In this document: positions 1-7,518 of the stretch, piece by piece | Layout: the number at the start of each line of letters is the position of its first letter | Position numbering within the stretch: the first letter of the stretch is position 1 | From: Streptomyces sp. NBC_01298 | GTDB taxonomy: Bacteria > Actinomycetota > Actinomycetes > Streptomycetales > Streptomycetaceae | Length of the DNA stretch: 64,000 nt | Direction of reading: 5' to 3' | Assembly: GCF_035978755.1 (NCBI RefSeq) | Contig: NZ_CP108414.1 | Span: 4,464,001-4,528,000, forward strand | The notes under the pieces: generated by a model | Told to the model about the DNA's origin: nothing | Seen by the model: the letters and a program-made list of their open reading frames with translations, nothing else | The model's database searches: none | Made by a program: the position numbers and the translations under genes

Positions 1-812
1 AGCTGCTCGGCCGCGGCCACCACCTGACCCTGCTCACCGGCGGCGACGTCCGGCAGAGCAGGCTCCTGCTGGCCCGTCAGCTCGCGCTGATCGGGCTGTA
101 TCCCGAGTACGTGGACCTCCTCGCGGCCCGGCTCGACGCCCGCCGGGGCGCCGAGGTCCTGGCGCCTCCGGCGCCGACCGGCCCCGCATCCGTCGGCCGC
201 TTCGACGCCGTGTGGTGCGTGGAGCAGCCCGCCGCCACCGCGGCCGCGCTGCTGCCCCTCGCCTCCGGAGGGGAGAGGCGTACGGCATTCCACCTGGTCA
301 CCGTCGGGGACGCGGGTCCGGCCGGGCGTACGGTCGCCGCCGCGGCCGTCCGGGACGGGTTCCCGGCCGGGGTGCACTGCCTGGCCCCGACGGTCAGCGA
401 CCTGGCCGACCACGCGGAGCTGCCCCGGCCGGCCTTCACCCGGCTCGCCGTCGCCGAGTCCGTCCGGCCGGATCCACCGGGAGCACCGGATCCGGGGGCT
501 CCGGCCACGGTCGGGCTGCTGCCCCTGGCCCCGGCGGCCCGGGCCCTGGCGGAGGCCGCCGAGGAGCCGGGCTGGGCGGGGCTGCGCCACATCGGCTGGG
601 TGCACGCGCACCCCACCGAGGCCTCGGCGCTGACCCGGGCGGTCGGCCCGGAGCTGGCCCCCGGCCTGCTGCGGCGGCTGTCGGGGCTCCAGCCCGCGGC
701 CGCCACGACCGTGCTGGACGGCCCGCCGCTCGGCGCCGGGTACCTCACCCGGGCCGCCGCGCCTGTCCTGCCTCCCGCCCGGCGGCCCGCCCGGACACCG
801 GAGCGGGTGTGA
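1..812 (+). CDS. Partial CDS, C-terminal part of an unrecognised protein
   Basis: The reading frame is already open at the first complete codon (position 3) and runs to a TGA at 810-812, so the N-terminus lies outside the window. About 269 residues are visible. They are rich in Ala, Pro, Gly and Leu with alternating hydrophobic stretches, and include HHLTLLTGGDVRQSR near the visible start. A GTG at 111 could act as an internal start, but codon bias and protein-like sequence continue upstream of it. There is no clear signal peptide, membrane span or catalytic motif. The C-terminal 25 residues are a basic Pro/Arg tail. I do not recognise the family and assign no function. Confidence 0.6.
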   Translation, partial: LLGRGHHLTLLTGGDVRQSRLLLARQLALIGLYPEYVDLLAARLDARRGAEVLAPPAPTGPASVGRFDAVWCVEQPAATAAALLPLASGGERRTAFHLVTVGDAGPAGRTVAAAAVRDGFPAGVHCLAPTVSDLADHAELPRPAFTRLAVAESVRPDPPGAPDPGAPATVGLLPLAPAARALAEAAEEPGWAGLRHIGWVHAHPTEASALTRAVGPELAPGLLRRLSGLQPAAATTVLDGPPLGAGYLTRAAAPVLPPARRPARTPERV

Positions 813-1257
813 GCGCGGCGGCACCGGCCGGGACAGGGGCGGGGGCATCCGGGGCGGACCGGGCAGGAAGGCTGGGGACGTGAGGGGACCCCATGGCCAG
901 GGCATATGCGTATGGATCATTCATGATCCAAGGACAAGCCGCCCGCCCCCGCCCCGCAACTCCGGCCGACGGCTCGTCATATCGTCCCGCTTGACAGGTT
1001 TTCGCATGGGGCAGAACGTGCCGCCGATGCGACACGCCCAAGGTCCGCCCTTGGCCTTCTCACCCGTTCGGGCGCACACCCCCCAGGCCGGCTGCGCCAC
1101 GGGCCCACCGGCCTCCAGCTGCGAAGACGTGCCGGAAGACGGGTGACGGAGCGATGACTCGACGTCAGTTCGCCGTGTTACGCGCCCCACCGGGGGCAGG
1201 GGAAGGGTCCACTGCTCTCGGGACCCGGCCGCCCGAGCCGGACCAGGAGGGATTCCC
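813..1257. other. Intergenic region, 445 bp
   Basis: No convincing gene is seen; the open frames lack the GC3 pattern of the neighbours. It holds a perfect inverted repeat at 914-929, a TTGACA-like hexamer at 991 without a clear partner -10, and just before the next gene a strong ribosome site (AGGAGGGA). Confidence 0.5.
914..929. promoter_or_regulatory. Perfect inverted repeat, possible operator
   Basis: GGATCAT, two bases (TC), ATGATCC: a perfect 7+7 inverted repeat in an otherwise GC-rich intergenic stretch. The size and spacing suit a dimeric repressor. It lies over 300 bp upstream of the next gene, so the regulated gene is uncertain. Confidence 0.3.
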
Positions 1258-1905
1258 ATGCCCCGCGCCAAGTGGGTGGTCGGCGTACTGACGGTGGCTC
1301 TGCTGTGCACCGGCCTAGGGGTGTTGCGCACCACCGAAGGCGGCCGGCCGGCCGCCCCGACCGCGGGCGACGCCCTGCCCTCGCGGGTCCTGGGGCTGTC
1401 CGGGCCCCGCCGGCTGGCCCGGCAGCTGGAGCACTCCGGCGGCCACGTCACCGGCAAGGGCTCCCGGCGGCCCGGACGGACGGGGGTCACGGCCCTGCCG
1501 GCCTCGCCGCCGCTGCGCCTGGTCATCCCGGCCCTCGGAACGGACGTACCGCTGACGGGCGGCACACCGTCCGGCGGGCCGTACGCGGCGGAGCTCCAGC
1601 CCGGCGCCGCCGACGCCAAGCCTCCCGTCCCGGACAGCGCCGTGTGGGACTCCGCGGGCCCGCCCCCGGGCGCGGCCGGTACCGCCGTGGTCTCCGGAGA
1701 CCTGCCCCGGCTCGGCGAACTGCGGCGCGGGCAGACGATCGAGGTCGCGCGCGCCGACCGGCGCACGGCCGTGTTCACCGTGACCCGGGTCTCCCCCGGG
1801 ATCTCCGGGCGGGGCGGACCGTCCGGGCGGGCCCAACTCCGTTTGATCAGCGGTGAGACGGCCGTGCTGGCGCGCCTCACCGGCCACCGCCGGACCCTGT
1901 CCTGA
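1258..1905 (+). CDS. Sortase-like (class E/F type) protein lacking catalytic His and Cys
   Basis: 215 aa. A single N-terminal membrane segment or signal anchor (about residues 6-23) is followed by a Pro/Gly/Arg-rich linker and a sortase-like beta domain (about 85-215) beginning LRLVIPALGTDVPL. The framework of actinobacterial class F sortases is present (RLGELRRGQTIEV, then LRLI). The usual GHV/GHVD histidine position reads SGD (residues 146-148), and the usual TC of LRLITC reads SG (198-199). The family cleaves cell-wall sorting signals with a His-Cys-Arg triad, so this copy is predicted to be non-catalytic. The start is ATG behind AGGAGGGA. Fold assignment is fairly sure; loss of activity is inference from the missing residues. 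Confidence 0.7.
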   Translation: MPRAKWVVGVLTVALLCTGLGVLRTTEGGRPAAPTAGDALPSRVLGLSGPRRLARQLEHSGGHVTGKGSRRPGRTGVTALPASPPLRLVIPALGTDVPLTGGTPSGGPYAAELQPGAADAKPPVPDSAVWDSAGPPPGAAGTAVVSGDLPRLGELRRGQTIEVARADRRTAVFTVTRVSPGISGRGGPSGRAQLRLISGETAVLARLTGHRRTLS

Positions 1906-1928
1906 CCGGTGGCTGCCCCCGTAAGACG

Positions 1929-1967
1929 GACACCCCCTGCGGCCACCTGACAGCCGTGGGGGGTGTC
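1929..1967 (+). terminator. Stem-loop terminator after the sortase-like gene
   Basis: GACACCCCC pairs with GGGGGTGTC across a 21-nt loop, followed by TTCGTCCC. It starts 23 nt past the stop codon and fits a GC-rich factor-independent or stalling terminator. Confidence 0.5.
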
Positions 1968-2038
1968 TTCGTCCCCCGGTCGGGGGACGCTGCGGCCTGG
2001 GGGGAGAGTCCGCGCGCGCGTCGGGGCACACCCTCCGC

Positions 2039-2419
2039 ATGAGCGGTACGCGGCGAGCGCGAACGGCACCGGACAGGGCCCTGATGACGGCCCTGACGGT
2101 GCTCTGCGCCGTGCTGCTGTGCCTGTTCGGCGTCGGCGGGGCCGGCCCGTCCACCGCGACGGCCGAAGGCCCCCGCTCCGCCCCCAGCGCCCCGGCCGAG
2201 CCCACGGAGGCGCCCTCCGATCCGGCCGGCGACCCCGAAGTGCGGGTGGCCGTACGCGTTCCGGCGCGAGGTGTCCCCGGCGTACGGGGACTGCAGCGGC
2301 CGGTGTTTCACGTGAAACCTCCCCGGTCCGGTCCCGCGGAGCCGGCCCCGCGTCCGGCGGGGGCCGGCGCACCGATGGCGTCCCTGCGGGCGGTACGGAG
2401 TGTGGTCCTGCGCTGCTGA
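2039..2419 (+). CDS. Small exported or membrane-anchored protein of unknown function
   Basis: 126 aa. An N-terminal basic stretch (RRARTAPDR) is followed by one hydrophobic segment (about residues 16-36, LTVLCAVLLCLFGVGGAG) and then a Pro/Ala/Glu-rich, low-complexity remainder with no recognisable fold. It could be a signal peptide plus a short secreted domain, or a single-pass membrane protein. The codons around residue 90 (FHVK) are part of a parS-like site, so the DNA here may be under selection for ParB binding as well as for protein. No function can be assigned, and coding status rests on codon bias and the signal-like N-terminus. Confidence 0.5.
   Translation: MSGTRRARTAPDRALMTALTVLCAVLLCLFGVGGAGPSTATAEGPRSAPSAPAEPTEAPSDPAGDPEVRVAVRVPARGVPGVRGLQRPVFHVKPPRSGPAEPAPRPAGAGAPMASLRAVRSVVLRC
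2304..2319. promoter_or_regulatory. parS-like ParB binding site inside a coding sequence
   Basis: GTTTCACGTGAAAC at 2305-2318 is the exact 14-bp core palindrome of bacterial parS. The flanking bases are T on the left (canonical) and C on the right (canonical A). ParB nucleates on such sites to organise origin regions, and in Streptomyces many copies sit near oriC. A second, fully canonical copy is at 8790-8805. Confidence 0.75.
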
Positions 2420-2516
2420 CCGGGCCGAGAGGCCGAGCAGCAGCACCGCGCGCCCGGCACACCGGTGCCCTTGGCGCGCGTTCCCCCACACACCCGAACC
2501 ACCGTGAGGCTCCGCC

Positions 2517-2675
2517 ATGTCCTTCGACCCGTACCTCGCCCTGAACGCCATGCTCCGCGCCGAGGCCGCCCGCTTCTCCCCGCCGGCCCCGCCCGTACGC
2601 CAGCCGGAACCCGAGTCCGCGAAGACCGCCCAGACCACCGCCGAGGCCCCGGCCGGGGACGACACGGCCGCGTAG
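2517..2675 (+). CDS. Small protein (52 aa), unknown function
   Basis: ATG at 2517 to TAG at 2673 encodes 52 residues. A possibly helical start (MSFDPYLALNAMLRAEAARF) is followed by a Pro-rich and then acidic, Ala/Glu/Asp-rich tail ending DDTAA. A GTGAGG ribosome site lies about 8 bases upstream of the start. Codon use matches the neighbours. There is no signal peptide, membrane segment or known motif. It may be a small conserved actinobacterial protein; the call rests on the start context and codon bias alone. Confidence 0.45.
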   Translation: MSFDPYLALNAMLRAEAARFSPPAPPVRQPEPESAKTAQTTAEAPAGDDTAA

Positions 2676-2722
2676 GGGCTCGCGCGGGACACCGCGCGGG
2701 GGCGTCAGGACATGGGGAGGCA

Positions 2723-2789
2723 CCGGTTCCCGCGCCCTCGGCAACGGAGAGTGGTCACGTGAGGTTCGACCACGGGGCACGGGAACCGG
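2723..2789. other. Nested inverted repeats, candidate structured RNA or DNA element
   Basis: CCGGTTCCCG (2723-2732) pairs perfectly with CGGGAACCGG (2780-2789). Inside it GTGGTC (2751-2756) pairs with GACCAC (2768-2773), and a small CTC/GAG stem may form between them. The result is a multi-stem fold in a gene-free gap. I do not recognise it as a known riboswitch class. The strand of any transcript is unknown. Confidence 0.4.
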
Positions 2790-2864
2790 CGCCTCATTCA
2801 GTCTCCGCCACCACCCGCCGCCCCACCTCCGCCATTCGTCCGGATTCGCCCGGCCGAAAGTACC

Positions 2865-2902
2865 GAGCCCCGGCCCCCCGCACACGGCGGGGGCCGGGGC
2901 TC
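2865..2902. terminator. Strong stem-loop between convergent genes
   Basis: GAGCCCCGGCCCCC pairs over 14 bp with GGGGGCCGGGGCTC across a 10-nt loop. It lies just past the stop of the minus-strand membrane gene (2930) and downstream of the small plus-strand gene, so it can serve both. Confidence 0.65.
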
Positions 2903-2929
2903 CGGCGTACGCGGGCGGGCCCGGGCGGC

Positions 2930-3343
2930 CTACGTGGCGTCGCGCGTGTGGTAGCGGTAGAAGGCCGCCGCGCCGACGGCCGCGCCGACGAGCAGGCCCA
3001 GGCCCGAGCTCTTCAGGATCGACTCGTCGGCCAGGCTGTACAGGTAGCCGAAGGAGACGCCGGCGAAGATCCCGTACGCCGCCGCGTGCGGCTCCTGCGC
3101 CAGCCGCGGGCCGATCCGGGCGAGGGCCACCAGACAGGCGGCGAAGATCGCGCCGCACAGGATCCCGTAGAAGACGTTGCCCGCGTCGACGGGCCCCGTC
3201 TGACGCTTCATGAAGGCGGCGTAGACGCCGTAGACCAGTCCCATGAGCAGCGGTCGCACGAGGGCCGACCTGCTCGTGTGGGCCGCCGTGCCGGTGGCCG
3301 CCTGCCGGTGCCCCCGGGGGGCGGTGGGTGCCGCATGTGCCAT
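2930..3343 (-). CDS. Small integral membrane protein
   Basis: 137 aa. The chosen ATG (complement of 3341-3343) sits behind GGAGAGGAG. The longer upstream frame is Arg/Ala-rich and not protein-like, so it is left out. After about 30 polar residues there are three hydrophobic segments: LVRPLLMGLVYGVYAAF, VFYGILCGAIFAACLVALA, and a Gly/Ala-rich C-terminal one (LGLLVGAAVGAAAFYRY). There are no catalytic motifs. The protein probably spans the cytoplasmic membrane three or four times. Function unknown. Confidence 0.65.
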   Translation of the reverse strand: MAHAAPTAPRGHRQAATGTAAHTSRSALVRPLLMGLVYGVYAAFMKRQTGPVDAGNVFYGILCGAIFAACLVALARIGPRLAQEPHAAAYGIFAGVSFGYLYSLADESILKSSGLGLLVGAAVGAAAFYRYHTRDAT

Positions 3344-3713
3344 GACGGGCTCCTCTCTCCCATCCTCCAGGGCACACCCGCAACCGGGGACCGGCAACCG
3401 GAGCAGTCCGACGGCCTTGGCGCCGGGGGCCGCCCGCACCGCCACCGCGTCGATCTCGAAGCGCGAGGCGGAAGCCCTGCACAGCTGCCCCAACCCGGCC
3501 CGGAGCGGTGACGGCGGCCGAGCGGTCTCGGCGGCCCGGCGGGCGGCCCGCCGGGCCGCCCGCCGGGCCGCCCGCGGCGTACCTCGACAAGCAGCTCCGG
3601 GCACCGGCCCGCGCGGGCATCGTCACCTCCGCCCCCGACCCGCGGGGCGCCCGCACCACCCGGCCGCAGCAACCCGGCTCGCGCCGCGCGCCCGGCCCCC
3701 TTTCCCTGGTGAC
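3344..3713. repeat. Gene-free gap with iterated GC palindromes
   Basis: The 370-bp gap carries a run of overlapping CCGGCGGGCGGC-type palindromes. The clearest is GGCCCGGCGGGC, one base, GCCCGCCGGGCC (3533-3557), followed by further partial copies to about 3577. Frames through it encode Arg/Ala runs and look non-coding. I see no clear promoter. Confidence 0.4.
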
Positions 3714-4541
3714 GTGCGGACCTTCCTCTCGGCGGTACTCATCGCGCTCGTGGCCCTGCTGGTGCCCGCGAGCGCCGTCGCGTACTGGGCCGACCACGAG
3801 CTCGGCAGCGCCGACCGCTACACCGCGGCCATGTCCCCGCTGGCCTCGGATCCCGCCGTGCAGAACCTCGTCGTCACCCAGGCCGGCCGGGCCCTCTCCG
3901 GGCAGATCGACGCCGGCCCCTTCCAGGGCGGGCTCGACGCGCTGCTCGGCGAGGCCCTGCGCTCCTTCGTCGGCACCCCGGCCTACCAGACCGCCTGGGA
4001 CGCCGCGAACCGCGCCGCCCACGGCGCCTTCTTCCAGGCGCTCACCACGGGCGACGGCAACGCCGTGAGCATCGACCTCGCACCCGTGATCGCCAGCGTC
4101 AAGGGCGAACTCGTCGAGAACGGGGTGCCCCTCGCCGACCGCATCCCCGAGACCCACGTCTCGGTGAAGGTCATGGAGTACGACAACCTCGGCGCGCTCC
4201 GGAAGGGCTTCCGCATGCTGCAGATCGCCGGGGTCTGGCTCCCCGTGCTCACCGTGGTGCTGGCCGCGGTCGCCATCGTCGTCGCCGTCCGGCGCCGCCG
4301 GGCCGTCCTGGCCACCGGGCTGGGGCTGGCCGTCGGAGCCGTCCTGCTGTGGGTGGCCGTGGTCGTGTGCCGCCGGCTCACCCTGAACGACCTGCCGGCC
4401 GACATCGACCGGCCGGCCGCCGAGGCGGTGTACGACGCGCTCACCGCGTTCCTGCGGACCACCGCCTGGGTGGTGCTGGCCGTCGGGCTGGCCGCCGCGC
4501 TGGCCGCCTGGCTGGCGGGCCGACTGCGCCGCACCCCATAA
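3714..4541 (+). CDS. Integral membrane protein with a large extracytoplasmic loop
   Basis: 275 aa from GTG at 3714 (the longer frame upstream is not protein-like). TM1 is at residues 3-24 (FLSAVLIALVALLVPASAVAY). An extracytoplasmic domain of about 130 residues follows, then TM2 (IAGVWLPVLTVVLAAVAIVVAV), TM3 (LATGLGLAVGAVLLWVAVVV) and TM4 near the C-terminus (WVVLAVGLAAALAAWLAG). This layout is common in uncharacterised actinobacterial membrane proteins. The ribosome site is weak, so the exact start is uncertain. Transcribed in the same direction as the FUSC exporter 93 bp downstream. Function unknown. Confidence 0.65.
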   Translation: MRTFLSAVLIALVALLVPASAVAYWADHELGSADRYTAAMSPLASDPAVQNLVVTQAGRALSGQIDAGPFQGGLDALLGEALRSFVGTPAYQTAWDAANRAAHGAFFQALTTGDGNAVSIDLAPVIASVKGELVENGVPLADRIPETHVSVKVMEYDNLGALRKGFRMLQIAGVWLPVLTVVLAAVAIVVAVRRRRAVLATGLGLAVGAVLLWVAVVVCRRLTLNDLPADIDRPAAEAVYDALTAFLRTTAWVVLAVGLAAALAAWLAGRLRRTP

Positions 4542-4634
4542 GCTCGGAACCGGCGGATTGCCACGCAATTCCGTAGAAGAATCCTTAGAACAGCACAGAA
4601 GAACCGATTCACGAGCGGCGGCACGGAAGCGGGA

Positions 4635-6686
4635 ATGAGCACCGAACGCACCGAAGACATACCGCCCGGGCGGGCCGGACGGCCCGGACGGACGGGACGG
4701 GCCGTGCCGGCGACGGCCGGACGGTTCGGTCCGCTGGCCCCGCCCGCCTGGCTGCTGAAGGGGCTGCGGCCGAGTTCCGCGCCGATCCCCTGGGCCGCCG
4801 CGCTGCGCGCGGCCATCGCCATGGCCCTGCCGCTGGCCGTCGGCTTCGCCGTCGACGAGCCCGAGTACGCCGCGCTCGTCTCCATGGGCGCCCTGTCCGG
4901 GGTCATCGGCGACACCGCGGACGCCTACCGGATGCGGATCCTGAACATCGCCGTGCCCCAGCTCTTCGGAGCCGTGGGCGTAGCGCTGGGCACCCTGGTC
5001 TTCGGGCACGGCTGGGTCGCGGTCGGCGTCCTGACCCTGCTCGGCCTGGTCTCCGGGATGATCTCCTCCATCGGCACGGTGGCCTCCGTCTCCGGGCTGC
5101 TGCTCCTGCTGAACGCCGTGGTCGGCGCGGGCCTCCCGATGCCCAGTCCCTGGTGGACGGCGCCCCTGCTGCTGAGCGCCGGCGGACTGTTCGTGCTGCT
5201 GCTGACCCTGCTGGGCTGGCCGCTGCGCGGCCGGCAGCCGGAGCGTGCCGCCGTCGCCGCCGCCTACCGGGCCCTGGCCGACACCCTGGAGGCCGCGGGC
5301 GCACCGGGACCCGCCTACGAGGAACGCCGCCAGCAGGTCACCCAGGCCCTGAACCACGCCTACGACCTGGTGCTGGGCCGCCGCGCCCGGGTACACGGCC
5401 ACAGTCCCTCGCTCGTACGGATGCTGGCCCAGCTGAACGTGCTGATCCCGATCGTCGAGGCCGCGCCCGCCGCGCACCTGCGCCGCAGAGCCCTCTCCCC
5501 CGCGATCCCCGAGGCCGTACGGAAGCTGGCGACGGCGGTGGAGGAGGGCCGCACGGACACCCCCGTACTGGACCTGCCCGCGCCCGACGGCCAGTCCGAG
5601 CGGGCCATCGACGCGGCCCTGCGGCACGCCGCGACCATCGTTCCGCTGGCCGAGCCCGACATGCACAACGTGGACGACCGGCTCGGCCGGCCCGCCGCAC
5701 TGCGGGTCCGGGCCCGCCGGGTGGTGCGCGACATGATGTTCTCCGAGGCCTCCTGGCGCTACGGGCTGCGGCTCGCGCTGTGCATCGGGCTGGCGCAGGC
5801 ACTCGTCTCGGTGGTGGAGATCGAGCGCTCCTACTGGGTCGCGCTGACCGTCACCTTCGTCCTCAAGCCCGACTTCGGCTCGGTCTTCTCCCGCGCCGTG
5901 CTCCGCGCGCTGGGCACCGCCGGCGGGCTCGTCGTCGCGGCCGCCGTGCTCTCGGAGGTGCCGCGGGGGTGGTGGGACGTGCCGGTGATGGTGGTCCTGG
6001 CGGCCCTCATCCCCGTCTTCTCGGTCAAGGGCTACGCCTTCCAGACCGCGGCGATCACCCCGGTCATCCTGCTCCTCTCCGACCTGCTCAACCACCAGGG
6101 CTTCGACCTGGTCCGGCCCCGGCTGCTCGACAGCCTGATCGGCTGCGCCATCACCCTGATCGCCGGGTACCTGCTCTGGCCCGAGAGCTGGCACACCCGG
6201 ATCGGCGACCGGCTCGCCGACACGGTGGACGACGCGGCCCGGTACGTGGAGCGCGCCTTCGGCGCCCACCCCGACACCGAGGAGGGCCTGCGGGCGGCCC
6301 GCACCGCCCGGCTCCAGGCCCGCCGCCGCATCTACCGGGACCTGTCGGGCGTGCGCAGCGAGTTCCAGCGGGCCCTGACCGAGCCGCCGCCGACCGGGGA
6401 ACGGGCCGCCGCGTGGTGGCCCCTGGTGGTCGCCGTCGAGCGGATCGTCGACGCGACGACGGCCGCCCGGGTCCGGGTCAACCACGGCGCACAGCGCCCG
6501 GTCCCCGAGGAGGTCGAGGCCATCGCCGAAGACCTCCGGGCCCTGGCCCACGGCGTCCGCCGGGTCGACACCCCCGCCCTGCTCCGCCCCACCCCGCCCC
6601 CCGCCGTCGACGAAACCTCCGTCCTCTCCCCGGTCCGCCAGGAACTCGCGGCAGCCCGAGCCATCGCGAACCCGACCCACGACTAG
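4635..6686 (+). CDS. FUSC-family (aromatic acid exporter-like) membrane transporter
   Basis: 683 aa. Two hydrophobic blocks, about residues 55-195 and 373-517, flank a cytoplasmic region, with a final cytoplasmic tail containing ERIVDATTAARVRVN. This duplicated arrangement and the pattern around SYWVALTVTFVLKPDFGSVFSRAVLRALGT match the FUSC family (fusaric acid resistance / aromatic acid efflux, as in AaeB and YccS). The predicted role is export of aromatic or weak acid compounds across the inner membrane; the substrate is unknown. ATG start behind GGAAGCGGGA. The TAG stop directly abuts the first copy of an IS-like 29-bp repeat, so the native C-terminus may have been altered. Confidence 0.85.
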   Translation: MSTERTEDIPPGRAGRPGRTGRAVPATAGRFGPLAPPAWLLKGLRPSSAPIPWAAALRAAIAMALPLAVGFAVDEPEYAALVSMGALSGVIGDTADAYRMRILNIAVPQLFGAVGVALGTLVFGHGWVAVGVLTLLGLVSGMISSIGTVASVSGLLLLLNAVVGAGLPMPSPWWTAPLLLSAGGLFVLLLTLLGWPLRGRQPERAAVAAAYRALADTLEAAGAPGPAYEERRQQVTQALNHAYDLVLGRRARVHGHSPSLVRMLAQLNVLIPIVEAAPAAHLRRRALSPAIPEAVRKLATAVEEGRTDTPVLDLPAPDGQSERAIDAALRHAATIVPLAEPDMHNVDDRLGRPAALRVRARRVVRDMMFSEASWRYGLRLALCIGLAQALVSVVEIERSYWVALTVTFVLKPDFGSVFSRAVLRALGTAGGLVVAAAVLSEVPRGWWDVPVMVVLAALIPVFSVKGYAFQTAAITPVILLLSDLLNHQGFDLVRPRLLDSLIGCAITLIAGYLLWPESWHTRIGDRLADTVDDAARYVERAFGAHPDTEEGLRAARTARLQARRRIYRDLSGVRSEFQRALTEPPPTGERAAAWWPLVVAVERIVDATTAARVRVNHGAQRPVPEEVEAIAEDLRALAHGVRRVDTPALLRPTPPPAVDETSVLSPVRQELAAARAIANPTHD

Positions 6687-6688
6687 GG

Positions 6689-6717
6689 CGTCTCTTTCGG
6701 ATCTTGCCGGGCCCGCG
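6689..6717. repeat. IS-end-like repeat, copy 1 (29 bp identical to 18439-18467)
   Basis: CG followed by 27 bases starting TCTCTTTCGGATCTTGCC is repeated exactly at 18439. Both copies begin right after a YTAG sequence (CTAG here) that supplies the stop codon of the preceding gene. YTAR is the known target of IS5-group elements, so a solo remnant of an insertion-sequence end is plausible. No transposase lies next to it. Confidence 0.5.
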
Positions 6718-6777
6718 CCGTCCCCCCAATGGCCCCGCCCCCGGGCCACCCCGCCGAAGGCGGGAGAGCATCAGGAC

Positions 6778-7503
6778 ATGAGGTCCATCCTCCGGCGCAG
6801 CCGGGCCCTCCTGCCGGCGGCCGCCCTGGCGGTCATCGCGGGCTGCGCCGACGTGGAGGGCCTGCGGAACGACGGCGACCTCGGCACCGCCCGCGCCCCC
6901 CGCACCCTGTGGAAGGAATTCCGCCCCGACCCCCCGGCCCCCGGCCAGCGGTCCGGCGCGGCCACCGCCGTCCCGGGTCTCGCCAAGGTCCCGGATCTGT
7001 CCATGAAGGGCGTCAACGCCGTGGACGTCGTACGGGCCGACATCACCGCCGCCACCGCCGCGGACGCCGGCACCGGCCGGCTCGTCGACCCCCGGGCGAT
7101 CCAGCGCCTCGCGCTCTGTACACAGGCTGTGGACGGCGGCCCCGACTGCCCCGTCCGGCCCGCGGTCCTGGCCGATGTGACGGGCAACGGCGTCCCGGAA
7201 CTGATCACCGCCCTGGACATCGACGGCCGGGTCAGCGAACTGCGCGTCTACACCGTCCAGGACGACGGGACGATCGCCCGCGTCCTGTCCCGGCGCGGGG
7301 TCCTGGAGGGCGTGGAGGTGGCCGCCGAGCACCTTGCGGTCCGCGAGCCGACCTCGAACCCGAAGAAGGTCTCCATCTCCGACTACGTGTGGGATCCGGA
7401 GGCCGGGATCATGAACCTCTCCCAGCTCACCCTCGACGAGTGCCCGGGCCAGGGCGACACCTCCCCCTGCCCGGCCGCGGGCGCCGGCGCCCGCAAGGGC
7501 TGA
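6778..7503 (+). CDS. Lipoprotein, likely partner of the adjacent sensor kinase
   Basis: 241 aa. The signal sequence ends in a lipobox (LAVIAGC, Cys at about residue 22), so the protein should be lipid-anchored on the outer face of the membrane. The mature part resembles a repeat-type sensor domain (LADVTGNGVPELITALDIDG). Its stop lies 15 bp before the sensor kinase start, so the two genes form an operon. The pairing recalls CseA with CseC in Streptomyces, where a lipoprotein modulates an envelope-stress kinase, but here no sigma factor or response regulator gene adjoins. Envelope sensing is inferred from context. Confidence 0.7.
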   Translation: MRSILRRSRALLPAAALAVIAGCADVEGLRNDGDLGTARAPRTLWKEFRPDPPAPGQRSGAATAVPGLAKVPDLSMKGVNAVDVVRADITAATAADAGTGRLVDPRAIQRLALCTQAVDGGPDCPVRPAVLADVTGNGVPELITALDIDGRVSELRVYTVQDDGTIARVLSRRGVLEGVEVAAEHLAVREPTSNPKKVSISDYVWDPEAGIMNLSQLTLDECPGQGDTSPCPAAGAGARKG

Positions 7504-7518
7504 GGAGGCCGGACACCG

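Noticed and set aside
880..1146. Small open frame in the first intergenic gap
   Set aside because: Codon positions lack the GC3 bias of real genes and there is no ribosome site.
2756..2762. CACGTGA as a third parS
   Set aside because: Only the central six to seven bases match; the outer GTTT/AAAC are absent.
2751..2775. tRNA-like GGTTCGA sequence
   Set aside because: The flanking bases do not form a T-arm stem and no other tRNA arms are present.
921..6749. Very long minus-strand open frame
   Set aside because: It runs antisense to several well-supported genes and has Arg/Gly/Pro/Asp-rich shadow composition. High-GC DNA keeps such frames open by codon bias.
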